A model generated the notes under the pieces. It saw nothing but the letters and a program-made list of their open reading frames with translations, made no database searches and was not told where the DNA came from. A program made the position numbers and the translations under genes. DNA of 5,419 nucleotides from an uncultured Haemophilus sp. (GTDB lineage: Bacteria; Pseudomonadota; Gammaproteobacteria; Enterobacterales; Pasteurellaceae). The DNA lies in NCBI GenBank assembly GCA_902481695.1, contig CABSXY010000131.1, forward strand, positions 1 through 5,419, read 5' to 3'. Below are positions 1-5,419 of the stretch, one piece after another (position 1 is the stretch's first letter; each line of letters starts with the position of its first letter).

Positions 1-648
1 CTTGAGCAAAAAGAAAACCGCAAATTGAAAAAAACGGAAAAACAAACGTTAAAAGATGATGTGGTGATGAATTTATTGCCACGAGCATTCACTAAAAATC
101 AGCAAACTGCCGTGTGGGTTGATACCGAAAATAATCTTGTTCATGTTGATGCGGCATCCAGTAAACGTGCAGAAGATGCCTTAGCGTTATTGCGTAAATC
201 ACTTGGTTCGTTACCGGTTGTGCCGTTGGCATTTGCGAATGAACCTTCGACCATTTTAACGGATTGGATTGTGCAGGAAAAAATTCCGCATTGGTTGGTG
301 GCGTTAGAAGAGGCTGAATTACGTGGAAGCCAAGAAGACAGCGTGATCCGCTGCAAAAAACAGCCTTTGGAAAATGAAGAGATTCTCGCACTTTTACAAG
401 ATGGCAAAAAAGTGGTGAGCAAGCTCGCATTAGAATGGGAAGATACGCTGACTTTTGTATTTAATGAAGATTGCACGCTCAAACGTTTAAAATTTGCCGA
501 TGCGGTGCGTGAGAAAAATGCGGATATTTTAAAAGAAGATTATGCGCAGCGCTTTGATGCTGATTTTGTATTAATGACGGGTATTTTATCTAAACTGACA
601 GAAAACTTACTCGATGAATTCGGTGGCGAGAAAGTAAGATTAGGCTAG
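1..648 (+). CDS. rdgC: RdgC, nucleoid-associated recombination modulator (5'-truncated by window edge)
   Basis: The reading frame is open from base 1 and stops with TAG at 646-648, giving 215 codons in the window. It matches the C-terminal two thirds of RdgC. Recognisable blocks are the LKKTEK stretch at the start of the frame, LLPRAF, the conserved RKSLGSLPVVPL, the KKQ segment, KLALEW and the C-terminal QRFDADFVLMTG. E. coli RdgC is about 303 residues, so roughly 90 N-terminal residues lie before the window. The TTG at 25-27 is therefore internal and not a start. In E. coli RdgC is a ring-shaped dimer that encircles duplex DNA and competes with RecA for access; in Neisseria it is needed for pilin variation. 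These roles are family knowledge. Nothing inside the visible part looks broken. It converges on typA with an 80-base gap. Confidence 0.95.
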   Translation, partial: LEQKENRKLKKTEKQTLKDDVVMNLLPRAFTKNQQTAVWVDTENNLVHVDAASSKRAEDALALLRKSLGSLPVVPLAFANEPSTILTDWIVQEKIPHWLVALEEAELRGSQEDSVIRCKKQPLENEEILALLQDGKKVVSKLALEWEDTLTFVFNEDCTLKRLKFADAVREKNADILKEDYAQRFDADFVLMTGILSKLTENLLDEFGGEKVRLG

Positions 649-665
649 TTTTAATCATGAAATAA

Positions 666-692
666 AAAAGGCGAACATGATGTTCGCCTTTT
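666..692. terminator. Bidirectional intrinsic terminator between rdgC and typA
   Basis: There is a perfect 12-bp stem (666-677 paired with 681-692) with a 3-base TGA loop. The GC-rich core GGCGAACA/TGTTCGCC is flanked by four A on the left arm and four T on the right. Read on either strand it ends in a T run, so it can stop rdgC transcription going right and typA transcription going left. It starts 17 bases after the rdgC stop codon. Confidence 0.9.
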
Positions 693-697
693 GTTTA

Positions 698-724
698 AAA
701 GTGCGGTCAAATTTCCGCACGTTT
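698..724. terminator. USS-derived hairpin, probable first terminator of typA
   Basis: GTGCGG (701-706) and CCGCAC (715-720) form a 6-bp stem around an 8-base loop. On the minus strand, immediately after the typA stop, the stem is followed by a TTTT run (complement of 697-700), as expected of an intrinsic terminator. The left arm lies within a perfect USS core; the right arm is an imperfect inverted copy that lacks the expected flanking bases. Paired USS acting as terminators are a known Haemophilus arrangement. Pairing is visible in the sequence; activity is inferred. Confidence 0.6.
699..707 (+). repeat. DNA uptake signal sequence (USS), Haemophilus type
   Basis: This is a perfect 9-base core, AAGTGCGGT, followed by the A/T-rich CAAATTT typical of the extended Haemophilus-type signal. 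The uptake machinery of naturally competent Haemophilus, Aggregatibacter and Pasteurella relatives prefers DNA carrying this word. It differs from the Actinobacillus pleuropneumoniae type (ACAAGCGGT), which helps place the organism. Confidence 0.9.
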
Positions 725-728
725 TTAA

Positions 729-2579
729 TTAGTGTGTACTCGTACTGGTTGTCGTACGGTTTGCACGTTTACGATCGTTTTCCGTTAAGAGTTTTTTACG
801 GATACGGATCGATTCAGGTGTCACTTCCACTAACTCATCGTCATCGATAAATTCGATGGCTTGTTCAAGGGAGAATTTCACCGGTGTAGTTAAGACGATT
901 GCATCATCTTTACCTGATGCACGCATATTGGTGAGTTTTTTACCTTGTAAACAGTTTACGGTTAAGTCGTTTGTACGGCTGTGAATACCGATGATTTGAC
1001 CTTCGTAAACTTCTACGTTGGCTTCGATCATTAATTTACCACGCTCTTGTAAACCAAATAGTGCATAAGCAAGTGCTTTACCGGTTGCGTTAGAAATTAA
1101 TACACCGTTTTTACGTTGGCCGATTTCACCTGGTTTGATGTCATCGTAGTGATCGAAACTAGAGTAAAGTAAACCAGTACCAGATGTCATAGTCATGAAT
1201 TCACCACGGAAACCGATTAAGCCACGGCTAGGGATGATGTATTCTAAACGTACACGACCTTTGCCATCCGGCATCATGTCGCGAACTTCACCTTTACGGA
1301 TACCTAATGCTTCCATGACAGAACCTTGGTGTTGTTCTTCTACGTCGATAGTCACTTGTTCGTAAGGCTCTTGTTTTTTGCCGTTGATTTCACGGTAGAT
1401 TACTTTAGGACGAGAAACCGCAAGCTCATAACCTTCACGACGCATATTTTCAATTAATACAGAAAGGTGTAATTCACCACGGCCAGAAACACGGAATTCA
1501 TCTGGGTTTGGAGTTTCTTCTACGCGTAATGCCACGTTGTGAACTAATTCTTTGTTTAAGCGTTCAAGAATTTGACGAGAAGTCACATATTTACCTTCTT
1601 GACCTGCAAATGGTGAAGTATTTACACAGAAGAACATGGTTACGGTTGGTTCATCAACGGTTAATGAAGGTAAGGCTTCAACGGCGTTGATATCACAAAT
1701 AGTATCCGAGATATTTAATTCACCTAAACCGGTAATCGCGATAATATCGCCTGCGTAAGCAACATCTTCTTCATAACGTTGTAAACCAAGGTGACCTAAT
1801 ACTTGACCCACACGGCCTTGACGAGTTTTACCTTCGCCATCAATAATCGTTACAGGTTGGTTTGGTTTGATTGCACCACGTTTGATACGACCGATACCGA
1901 TAACACCCACATAGCTGTTATAGTCTAATTGTGAGATTTGCATTTGGAATGGGGCATCAAGTTCCACTTTTGGCGGTTCAACGTGTTGAACAATCGCTTC
2001 AAATAATGGCGTCATGTCTTCTGCTAATTCTTCGTGTTCAAGACCTGCTACACCATTTAATGCAGATGCATAGATAATCGGGAAGTCTAATTGCTCATCG
2101 GTTGCACCAAGGTTAACGAATAAATCGAATACTTGATCCACCACCCAGTCAGGACGTGCACCTGGGCGGTCAACTTTGTTGATAACTACGATTGGTTTTA
2201 AACCATGAGCAAAGGCTTTTTGGGTTACGAAACGCGTTTGTGGCATTGGGCCGTCAAAGGCATCTACCACTAAAAGTACAGAATCCACCATAGAAAGCAC
2301 ACGTTCTACTTCACCACCGAAGTCCGCGTGTCCTGGGGTATCTACGATGTTAATGCGATAACCATTCCAGTTAATTGCGGTATTTTTTGCAAGAATGGTA
2401 ATACCACGTTCTTTTTCAAGATCGTTTGAGTCCATTACGCGTTCATCAACATCACCACGAGTTGATTCAAATGTACCAGATTGTTGAAGGAGTTTGTCAA
2501 CGAGGGTGGTTTTACCATGGTCAACGTGAGCGATAATTGCGATATTGCGCAATTTGTTAATATCAATGTCGTTTTTCAT
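729..2579 (-). CDS. typA: TypA/BipA, ribosome-associated translational GTPase
   Basis: The protein has 616 residues; the E. coli protein has about 607. The GTPase motifs are complete: G1 AHVDHGKT (17-24), the G2 region with ERGIT (57-61), G3 DTPGH (80-84), G4 NKVD (134-137) and G5 SAL (172-174). An EF-Tu domain-2-like barrel follows (about 208-302), then EF-G-like domains III and V (about 308-480) and the TypA-specific C-terminal domain. TypA binds the ribosome much like EF-G and is linked to 50S assembly in the cold and to stress and virulence phenotypes in enterobacteria (family knowledge). The ATG at 2577-2579 is the only sensible start: it leaves a few extra residues before KLRNIAIIAH compared with E. 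coli, and no later Met precedes G1. The gene stands alone, convergent with rdgC and divergent from glnA. Confidence 0.97.
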   Translation of the reverse strand: MKNDIDINKLRNIAIIAHVDHGKTTLVDKLLQQSGTFESTRGDVDERVMDSNDLEKERGITILAKNTAINWNGYRINIVDTPGHADFGGEVERVLSMVDSVLLVVDAFDGPMPQTRFVTQKAFAHGLKPIVVINKVDRPGARPDWVVDQVFDLFVNLGATDEQLDFPIIYASALNGVAGLEHEELAEDMTPLFEAIVQHVEPPKVELDAPFQMQISQLDYNSYVGVIGIGRIKRGAIKPNQPVTIIDGEGKTRQGRVGQVLGHLGLQRYEEDVAYAGDIIAITGLGELNISDTICDINAVEALPSLTVDEPTVTMFFCVNTSPFAGQEGKYVTSRQILERLNKELVHNVALRVEETPNPDEFRVSGRGELHLSVLIENMRREGYELAVSRPKVIYREINGKKQEPYEQVTIDVEEQHQGSVMEALGIRKGEVRDMMPDGKGRVRLEYIIPSRGLIGFRGEFMTMTSGTGLLYSSFDHYDDIKPGEIGQRKNGVLISNATGKALAYALFGLQERGKLMIEANVEVYEGQIIGIHSRTNDLTVNCLQGKKLTNMRASGKDDAIVLTTPVKFSLEQAIEFIDDDELVEVTPESIRIRKKLLTENDRKRANRTTTSTSTH

Positions 2580-2586
2580 TTATTAC

Positions 2587-2592
2587 GTTCTT
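2587..2592 (-). promoter_or_regulatory. Weak ribosome binding site of typA
   Basis: On the minus strand AAGAAC lies 7 bases before the typA ATG. It is a poor match to AAGGAG, but nothing better lies within the usual distance. An A/T-rich start region may compensate. Confidence 0.4.
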
Positions 2593-2606
2593 AAAGTTTA
2601 AGTTTT

Positions 2607-2673
2607 GTAGGGTGGAATTTTAATGCCACCGAATAGTCCAAGTAGTTTGAATTAGTGAGTAAACTCACCCTAC
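2607..2673. repeat. REP-doublet-like (BIME/REPIN-like) element in the typA leader
   Basis: The element is bounded by an 8-base inverted repeat: GTAGGGTG at 2607-2614 and CACCCTAC at 2666-2673. Each copy leads into its own hairpin. On the plus strand GTAG is followed by GGTGG (2611-2615) pairing with CCACC (2626-2630). On the minus strand GTAG at 2673-2670 is followed by GTGAGT (2668-2663) pairing with ACTCAC (2660-2655). A 24-base spacer separates the units. A GTAG tetranucleotide just 5' of a small palindrome, in two inverted copies, is the signature of REP elements mobilised by RAYT (TnpA-REP) transposases. That it is a dispersed element in this genome is inferred, since only one copy is in view. 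Confidence 0.6.
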
Positions 2674-2694
2674 GAGAATCTCGAAAGGGCAAAA

Positions 2695-2724
2695 ATTATA
2701 CACGATATTTCGCTGTTCTGCTAT
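2695..2724 (-). promoter_or_regulatory. Candidate sigma-70 promoter of typA
   Basis: On the minus strand a perfect -10 hexamer TATAAT lies at 2700-2695. The best -35 candidate is ATAGCA at 2724-2719 (3 of 6 matches, 18-base spacer), which is weak. Transcription would start near 2688 and give a leader of about 110 bases that includes the REP-like doublet. Confidence 0.45.
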
Positions 2725-2746
2725 GCCAGGGGATAAAATAAATCTT

Positions 2747-2775
2747 ATGAAAAAGGCAAGCGATTGCGTTATAAT
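2747..2775 (+). promoter_or_regulatory. Sigma-70 promoter of glnA
   Basis: A perfect -10 TATAAT lies at 2770-2775, with a 4-of-6 -35 ATGAAA at 2747-2752 and an ideal 17-base spacer. The start would be near 2782, giving a leader of about 46 bases. No proper sigma-54 element was found, which fits the reported absence of the NtrBC/RpoN nitrogen circuit in H. influenzae (from memory). Confidence 0.65.
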
Positions 2776-2815
2776 GCTCTTTTAATTTTATTAAAGATTA
2801 TACACATAGCAAAAT

Positions 2816-2821
2816 AGAGGA
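2816..2821 (+). promoter_or_regulatory. Ribosome binding site of glnA
   Basis: AGAGGA lies 6 bases before the ATG at 2828. This good Shine-Dalgarno match supports that start. Confidence 0.8.
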
Positions 2822-2827
2822 CTCCTT

Positions 2828-4246
2828 ATGCCAAATGCAAATGCAATTGCCAACGTATTCAAATTGATCGAAGAGAACGATATTAAATTCGCACTACTTC
2901 GTTTCACCGACATTAAAGGTAAAGAACACAGTGTTTCCATCCCGGTTAGCCTTGTCGATGAAGATATGTTTGAAGATGGCAAAATGTTCGATGGCTCTTC
3001 TGTTGAAGGTTGGAAAACCATTAACAAAGCCGATATGCTTTTAATGCCAATTGCTGAAACTGCAGTAGTCGATCCATTTGCGCAGATCCCAACACTTTCA
3101 ATTCGTTGTAGCGTTTATGAGCCAACAACCATGCAAAGCTATGATCGTGATCCGCGTTCAATCGCTATTCGAGCAGAAAACTATATGCGTTCAACAGGCG
3201 TTGCAGATCAGGCATTCTTTGGTCCAGAACCTGAGTTCTTCTTATTTGATGATGTACGTTTTGATGTATCAATGAACCGTGCTTCTTTCGCCATTGATGA
3301 CATTGAAGCCGCTTGGAACACCAATAAAAAATATGAAGGCGGTAACAATGCTTATCGTCCATTGAAGAAAGGTGGTTATTGTGCGGTGGCACCAATTGAT
3401 ACCGCTCATGATATTCGATCTGAAATGTGTTTAATTTTAGAAGAAATGGGCTTAGTCATCGAAGCTCATCACCATGAAGTGGCAACAGCGGGTCAAAACG
3501 AAATTGCAACGAAATTCAATAGCTTGACTTTAAAAGCGGATGAAACGCAAATCTATAAATATGTGGTGCAAAACGTTGCCTTAGAACACGGCAAAACTGC
3601 TTGCTTTATGCCAAAACCAATCACGGGTGATAATGGTTCAGGTATGCACTGTAATATGTCATTAAGTAAGGACGGTAAAAACATTTTCCAAGGTGATAAA
3701 TATGCAGGCCTTTCTGAAACCGCACTTTATTACATCGGCGGTATCATTAAGCATGCTAAAGCATTAAATGCGTTCACCAACCCAAGTACTAACTCATACA
3801 AACGTTTAGTACCTGGTTTTGAAGCACCTGTATTGTTGGCTTACTCTGCAAGTAACCGTTCTGCCTCAATTCGTATTCCAGCAGTAACTAGCCCGAAAGC
3901 AATCCGTATTGAAGCGCGTTTCCCAGATCCAATGGCAAACCCATATCTGGCTTTCGCTGCATTATTAATGGCAGGTCTTGATGGTGTGGTGAACAAAATT
4001 CATCCAGGCGATGCAATGGATAAAAATCTTTACGATCTTCCACCGGAAGAATTAAAAGATATTCCAGCAGTCGCGAGCTCGCTAGAAGAAGCGTTGAATT
4101 CATTAGAAAAAGACTATGAGTTCTTAACTCAAGGTGGTGTATTTGCTAAAGACTTTATCGAAGCATTTATTAGTGTTAAACGTAAAGACGTAGAACGTTT
4201 AAATATGACACCACATCCAGTTGAGTTTGAGATGTATTATGCTTAA
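2828..4246 (+). CDS. glnA: Glutamine synthetase, type I (GlnA)
   Basis: The protein has 472 residues (E. coli 469) and condenses glutamate and ammonia with ATP to make glutamine in the cytoplasm, as a dodecamer in this family. Visible landmarks: the N-terminal beta-grasp motif DGSSVEGW (55-62); metal-binding glutamates in GPEPEFFLF (E134, E136); HHHEVATAGQNE (214-225, with E217 and E225); SGMH with H274; the flap glutamate E332 in VPGFEAP; NRSASIRIP with R344; and IEARFPDP with R364. Y402 in NLYDLPPEE is the adenylylation tyrosine (E. coli Tyr397, mature numbering), so it is the alpha/beta type regulated by GlnE and PII. No catalytic residue is missing. It is transcribed away from typA and followed by its own terminator. 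E. coli has glnLG downstream; here there is a polysaccharide gene. Confidence 0.98.
   Translation: MPNANAIANVFKLIEENDIKFALLRFTDIKGKEHSVSIPVSLVDEDMFEDGKMFDGSSVEGWKTINKADMLLMPIAETAVVDPFAQIPTLSIRCSVYEPTTMQSYDRDPRSIAIRAENYMRSTGVADQAFFGPEPEFFLFDDVRFDVSMNRASFAIDDIEAAWNTNKKYEGGNNAYRPLKKGGYCAVAPIDTAHDIRSEMCLILEEMGLVIEAHHHEVATAGQNEIATKFNSLTLKADETQIYKYVVQNVALEHGKTACFMPKPITGDNGSGMHCNMSLSKDGKNIFQGDKYAGLSETALYYIGGIIKHAKALNAFTNPSTNSYKRLVPGFEAPVLLAYSASNRSASIRIPAVTSPKAIRIEARFPDPMANPYLAFAALLMAGLDGVVNKIHPGDAMDKNLYDLPPEELKDIPAVASSLEEALNSLEKDYEFLTQGGVFAKDFIEAFISVKRKDVERLNMTPHPVEFEMYYA
3719..3727 (-). repeat. USS core inside glnA
   Basis: ACCGCACTT on the plus strand is the exact complement of the AAGTGCGGT uptake core. 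It is read in frame as the codons for T298, A299 and L300 (acc gca ctt), so the protein accommodates the signal without disruption. Confidence 0.85.
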
Positions 4247-4278
4247 TTAACATGTAATTATTTGATTTTTTTAAATAT

Positions 4279-4311
4279 AAAAGATATCACTTCTTCAGTG
4301 GTATCTTTTTT
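4279..4311 (+). terminator. Intrinsic terminator after glnA
   Basis: A 12-bp stem (4279-4290 with 4298-4309, one G-T wobble) encloses a 7-base TTCTTCA loop and runs into six T at 4306-4311. It begins 33 bases after the glnA stop, so glnA appears to be monocistronic and separate from the following polysaccharide gene. Confidence 0.88.
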
Positions 4312-4314
4312 ATT

Positions 4315-4343
4315 TATATTAATAGCTTATGTGTTGTTATAAT
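4315..4343 (+). promoter_or_regulatory. Candidate extended -10 promoter of the wzz operon
   Basis: TATAAT at 4338-4343 is preceded by TG plus one base (4335-4337), an extended -10. The -35 at 17-base spacing (4315-4320, TATATT) is poor, as is common when the TG extension is present. The start would be near 4350, leaving a leader of about 100 bases before the ATG. Confidence 0.55.
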
Positions 4344-4355
4344 TAACTATTATTC

Positions 4356-4372
4356 ATTAAAATCATTTTAAT
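4356..4372. repeat. Perfect 17-bp AT-rich palindrome, possible operator
   Basis: ATTAAAAT (4356-4363) and ATTTTAAT (4365-4372) are exact inverted copies around a single C. The palindrome sits just downstream of the predicted transcription start of the wzz operon, where a repressor could act. No regulator family is recognised from the bases, and A/T-rich palindromes do arise by chance. Confidence 0.4.
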
Positions 4373-4378
4373 TCCCTT

Positions 4379-4413
4379 GTTAGCATGGGGGAACTCAGGT
4401 AGAATGCGGTAAG
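4379..4413 (+). promoter_or_regulatory. Diverged JUMPstart/ops-like leader before wzz
   Basis: The stretch carries GTTAGCATGGGG (4379-4390), then CAGGTAG (4396-4402), then TGCGGTAAG (4405-4413). The enterobacterial JUMPstart element has GTTA, GC, GGGG and then the ops word GGCGGTAGCGT in the same order, within the untranslated leader of polysaccharide operons. The matches are partial: 7 of 11 bases to ops at 4405-4415. Position and order fit RfaH-type antitermination, but the similarity is weak. The GCGGT part could equally be a decayed USS. Confidence 0.3.
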
Positions 4414-4437
4414 TTTATAGTATATTCAATTGACCAG

Positions 4438-4443
4438 AAAGGA
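4438..4443 (+). promoter_or_regulatory. Ribosome binding site of wzz
   Basis: AAAGGA lies 6 bases before the ATG at 4450. The good match and spacing settle the start of the open frame that runs off the window. Confidence 0.8.
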
Positions 4444-4449
4444 TTAATA

Positions 4450-5419
4450 ATGAGTGATAGTCGTTATCAAAAACTAAATGAGTCGGATGAGATTGATTTG
4501 GTTGAATTAGTTAAAAATCTGTGGAAGAAAAAACTATGGATTATTTTATCAGCTTTCGTTTGTACCGCCATTGCGGCAGGCTATGCTTTTACGGCTAAAG
4601 AGCAATGGACATCTAAATCAGTAGTAATTGCTCCCAAGGTGGCCAATTTAGGCGATTATTTATCATTTCGTAGTGAATATGCATCTATTCTAGATATCAA
4701 AGATTTTTCTCAAGATAAAGTTTCAGAACAGGTATTTCATGACTTTAAAACGGCTTTATTTTCACGTAGCTTGAAAGAGGCATTCTTTTCTCAATCAAAA
4801 TGGTTTAACACTTATGCTGATAAAAATGCTAATTCTGAAGAGGCTAAACTGAAGCTGTTATCTAATTTGGTTGATAAAAATCTGATTGTTACCATACCAG
4901 ATCCTAAAAAAGAGCCAAATTCAATTGGTGTGAATGTTAGTTTTGCTGCTGAGACTCCAAAAGATGCGCAGAATGTATTGTTGGACTATATCCAATTTGT
5001 AAACCAATGGGTGCTTGCTGAGAATAAAAAAGACTTTCTAGCGAATATTAATTTAGTGCTTAGTGGATTAGAAGTTCAGAAAAACAAGATTGAACGAGAT
5101 ACGGAAACTGTGCGTCAAATTCAGTTAGAAAACCTTACAACAGCATTAGATATCGCAAAATCAGCAGGAATTAAAGATTATTCAAAATCTTTAAGTGGTA
5201 ATGTAAGCGTACCAGAAGTACTGTTAGGTGATGCGAAGGTACCATTTAGTGATTCAAAACTCAGTGATGGCTCGTATTTATTTATGTTGGGGGAAAAGTA
5301 CTTGCAAGCTCAGGTCGATACATTGAAAAACGCACCTTTAGTCTATCCGCTGAATTATTATAATATCGAAAAACAAGCTAACTTATTAAATGCATTAGAG
5401 AAAAAAGTAGAGAAAGAAG
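4450..5419 (+). CDS. wzz: Wzz-type polysaccharide chain-length determinant (3'-truncated by window edge)
   Basis: The frame starts at ATG 4450 and stays open for 323 codons to the end of the window. The layout is that of a polysaccharide co-polymerase of the WzzB/FepE type: a short charged cytoplasmic N-terminus with the family-typical EIDLVELVKNLWKKK (14-28), a first membrane segment at about 29-47, then a periplasmic domain opening with WTSKSVVIAPKVANLGDY. A helical, charge-rich stretch at about 195-240 fits the long periplasmic helix. FMLGEKYL (278-285) and PLNYYNIEKQANLL (300-313) resemble the late WzzB/FepE region. The second, proline-rich membrane segment should lie beyond the window. 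Such proteins sit in the inner membrane and set the chain length of Wzy-polymerised O-antigen or related glycans. Sampled stretches are more AT-rich than glnA. The exact glycan is unknown. Confidence 0.85.
   Translation, partial: MSDSRYQKLNESDEIDLVELVKNLWKKKLWIILSAFVCTAIAAGYAFTAKEQWTSKSVVIAPKVANLGDYLSFRSEYASILDIKDFSQDKVSEQVFHDFKTALFSRSLKEAFFSQSKWFNTYADKNANSEEAKLKLLSNLVDKNLIVTIPDPKKEPNSIGVNVSFAAETPKDAQNVLLDYIQFVNQWVLAENKKDFLANINLVLSGLEVQKNKIERDTETVRQIQLENLTTALDIAKSAGIKDYSKSLSGNVSVPEVLLGDAKVPFSDSKLSDGSYLFMLGEKYLQAQVDTLKNAPLVYPLNYYNIEKQANLLNALEKKVEKE

Noticed and set aside
25..27. TTG as a start codon for the first gene
   Set aside because: The frame is open upstream to base 1 and the residues encoded there still match RdgC, so the true start lies outside the window.
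1508..1690. Small plus-strand open frame inside typA
   Set aside because: It lies antisense within a strongly conserved GTPase gene, has no ribosome binding site or recognisable product, and reflects codon bias of the real gene. The same applies to the minus-strand frames within rdgC and glnA.
2755..2767. Sigma-54-like GG...GC pair upstream of glnA (AGGCAAGCGATTGCG)
   Set aside because: The GG and GC dinucleotides are separated by 9 bases, not the 10 that sigma-54 requires, and a perfect sigma-70 -10 overlaps the region. H. influenzae is thought to lack RpoN, so this is probably coincidence.
2791..3027. Minus-strand frame of 78 codons overlapping the glnA start
   Set aside because: It is the antisense of the glnA N-terminal coding region plus its leader, with no start signals or recognisable domain.
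3385..3393. Possible further USS (GTGCGGT context at the VAP codons of glnA)
   Set aside because: It reads TTGTGCGGT, which lacks the two leading A of the core (7 of 9 matches). Only perfect cores were accepted.
4244..4260. TAATTA direct/inverted repeat around the glnA stop
   Set aside because: It is a short A/T word that includes the stop codon; frequent by chance in DNA of this composition and not linked to any function.
4416..4421. TATAGT as a second -10 box close to wzz
   Set aside because: No acceptable -35 lies 16 to 18 bases upstream and there is no TG extension. The extended -10 at 4338-4343 is much better.

Overview
The window looks like chromosomal DNA from a Pasteurellaceae species of the Haemophilus/Aggregatibacter type. 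The evidence is two perfect 9-base uptake signal sequence (USS) cores, AAGTGCGGT: one in the rdgC-typA gap and one on the minus strand inside glnA. The DNA is AT-rich and the proteins resemble gamma-proteobacterial housekeeping families. The species cannot be fixed from the sequence. From memory, H. influenzae Rd also has typA, glnA and a wzz-like gene in that order but a different gene beside the typA 3' end, so a relative such as H. parainfluenzae is plausible. That is inference.

Layout: (1) 1-648 (+), the 3' part of rdgC, whose start lies before the window. (2) 649-728, a short convergent gap with two stacked hairpins. One is an A/T-flanked bidirectional terminator; the other is built from a USS core and an imperfect inverted copy. 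(3) 729-2579 (-), complete typA/bipA, a ribosome-associated GTPase. (4) 2580-2827, a divergent intergenic region with a typA promoter candidate, a REP-doublet-like element in the typA leader, and a glnA promoter and ribosome binding site. (5) 2828-4246 (+), complete glnA, a type I glutamine synthetase with its adenylylation tyrosine, followed by a strong terminator. (6) 4247-4449, an AT-rich control region with an extended -10 promoter, a perfect 17-bp palindrome and a diverged JUMPstart/ops-like stretch. (7) 4450-5419 (+), the 5' part of a Wzz-type polysaccharide chain-length determinant, cut by the window end and probably the first gene of a surface polysaccharide (O-antigen-like) locus.

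The genes do not form one pathway. rdgC, typA and glnA are core chromosomal genes, each in its own transcription unit. The divergent typA/glnA pair is also found in E. coli, where glnA is followed by glnLG (ntrBC). Here the space after glnA is instead the entry to a polysaccharide locus. I found no clearly new system. The points most worth a second look are the wzz control region, the REP-like doublet and the USS-derived terminator.
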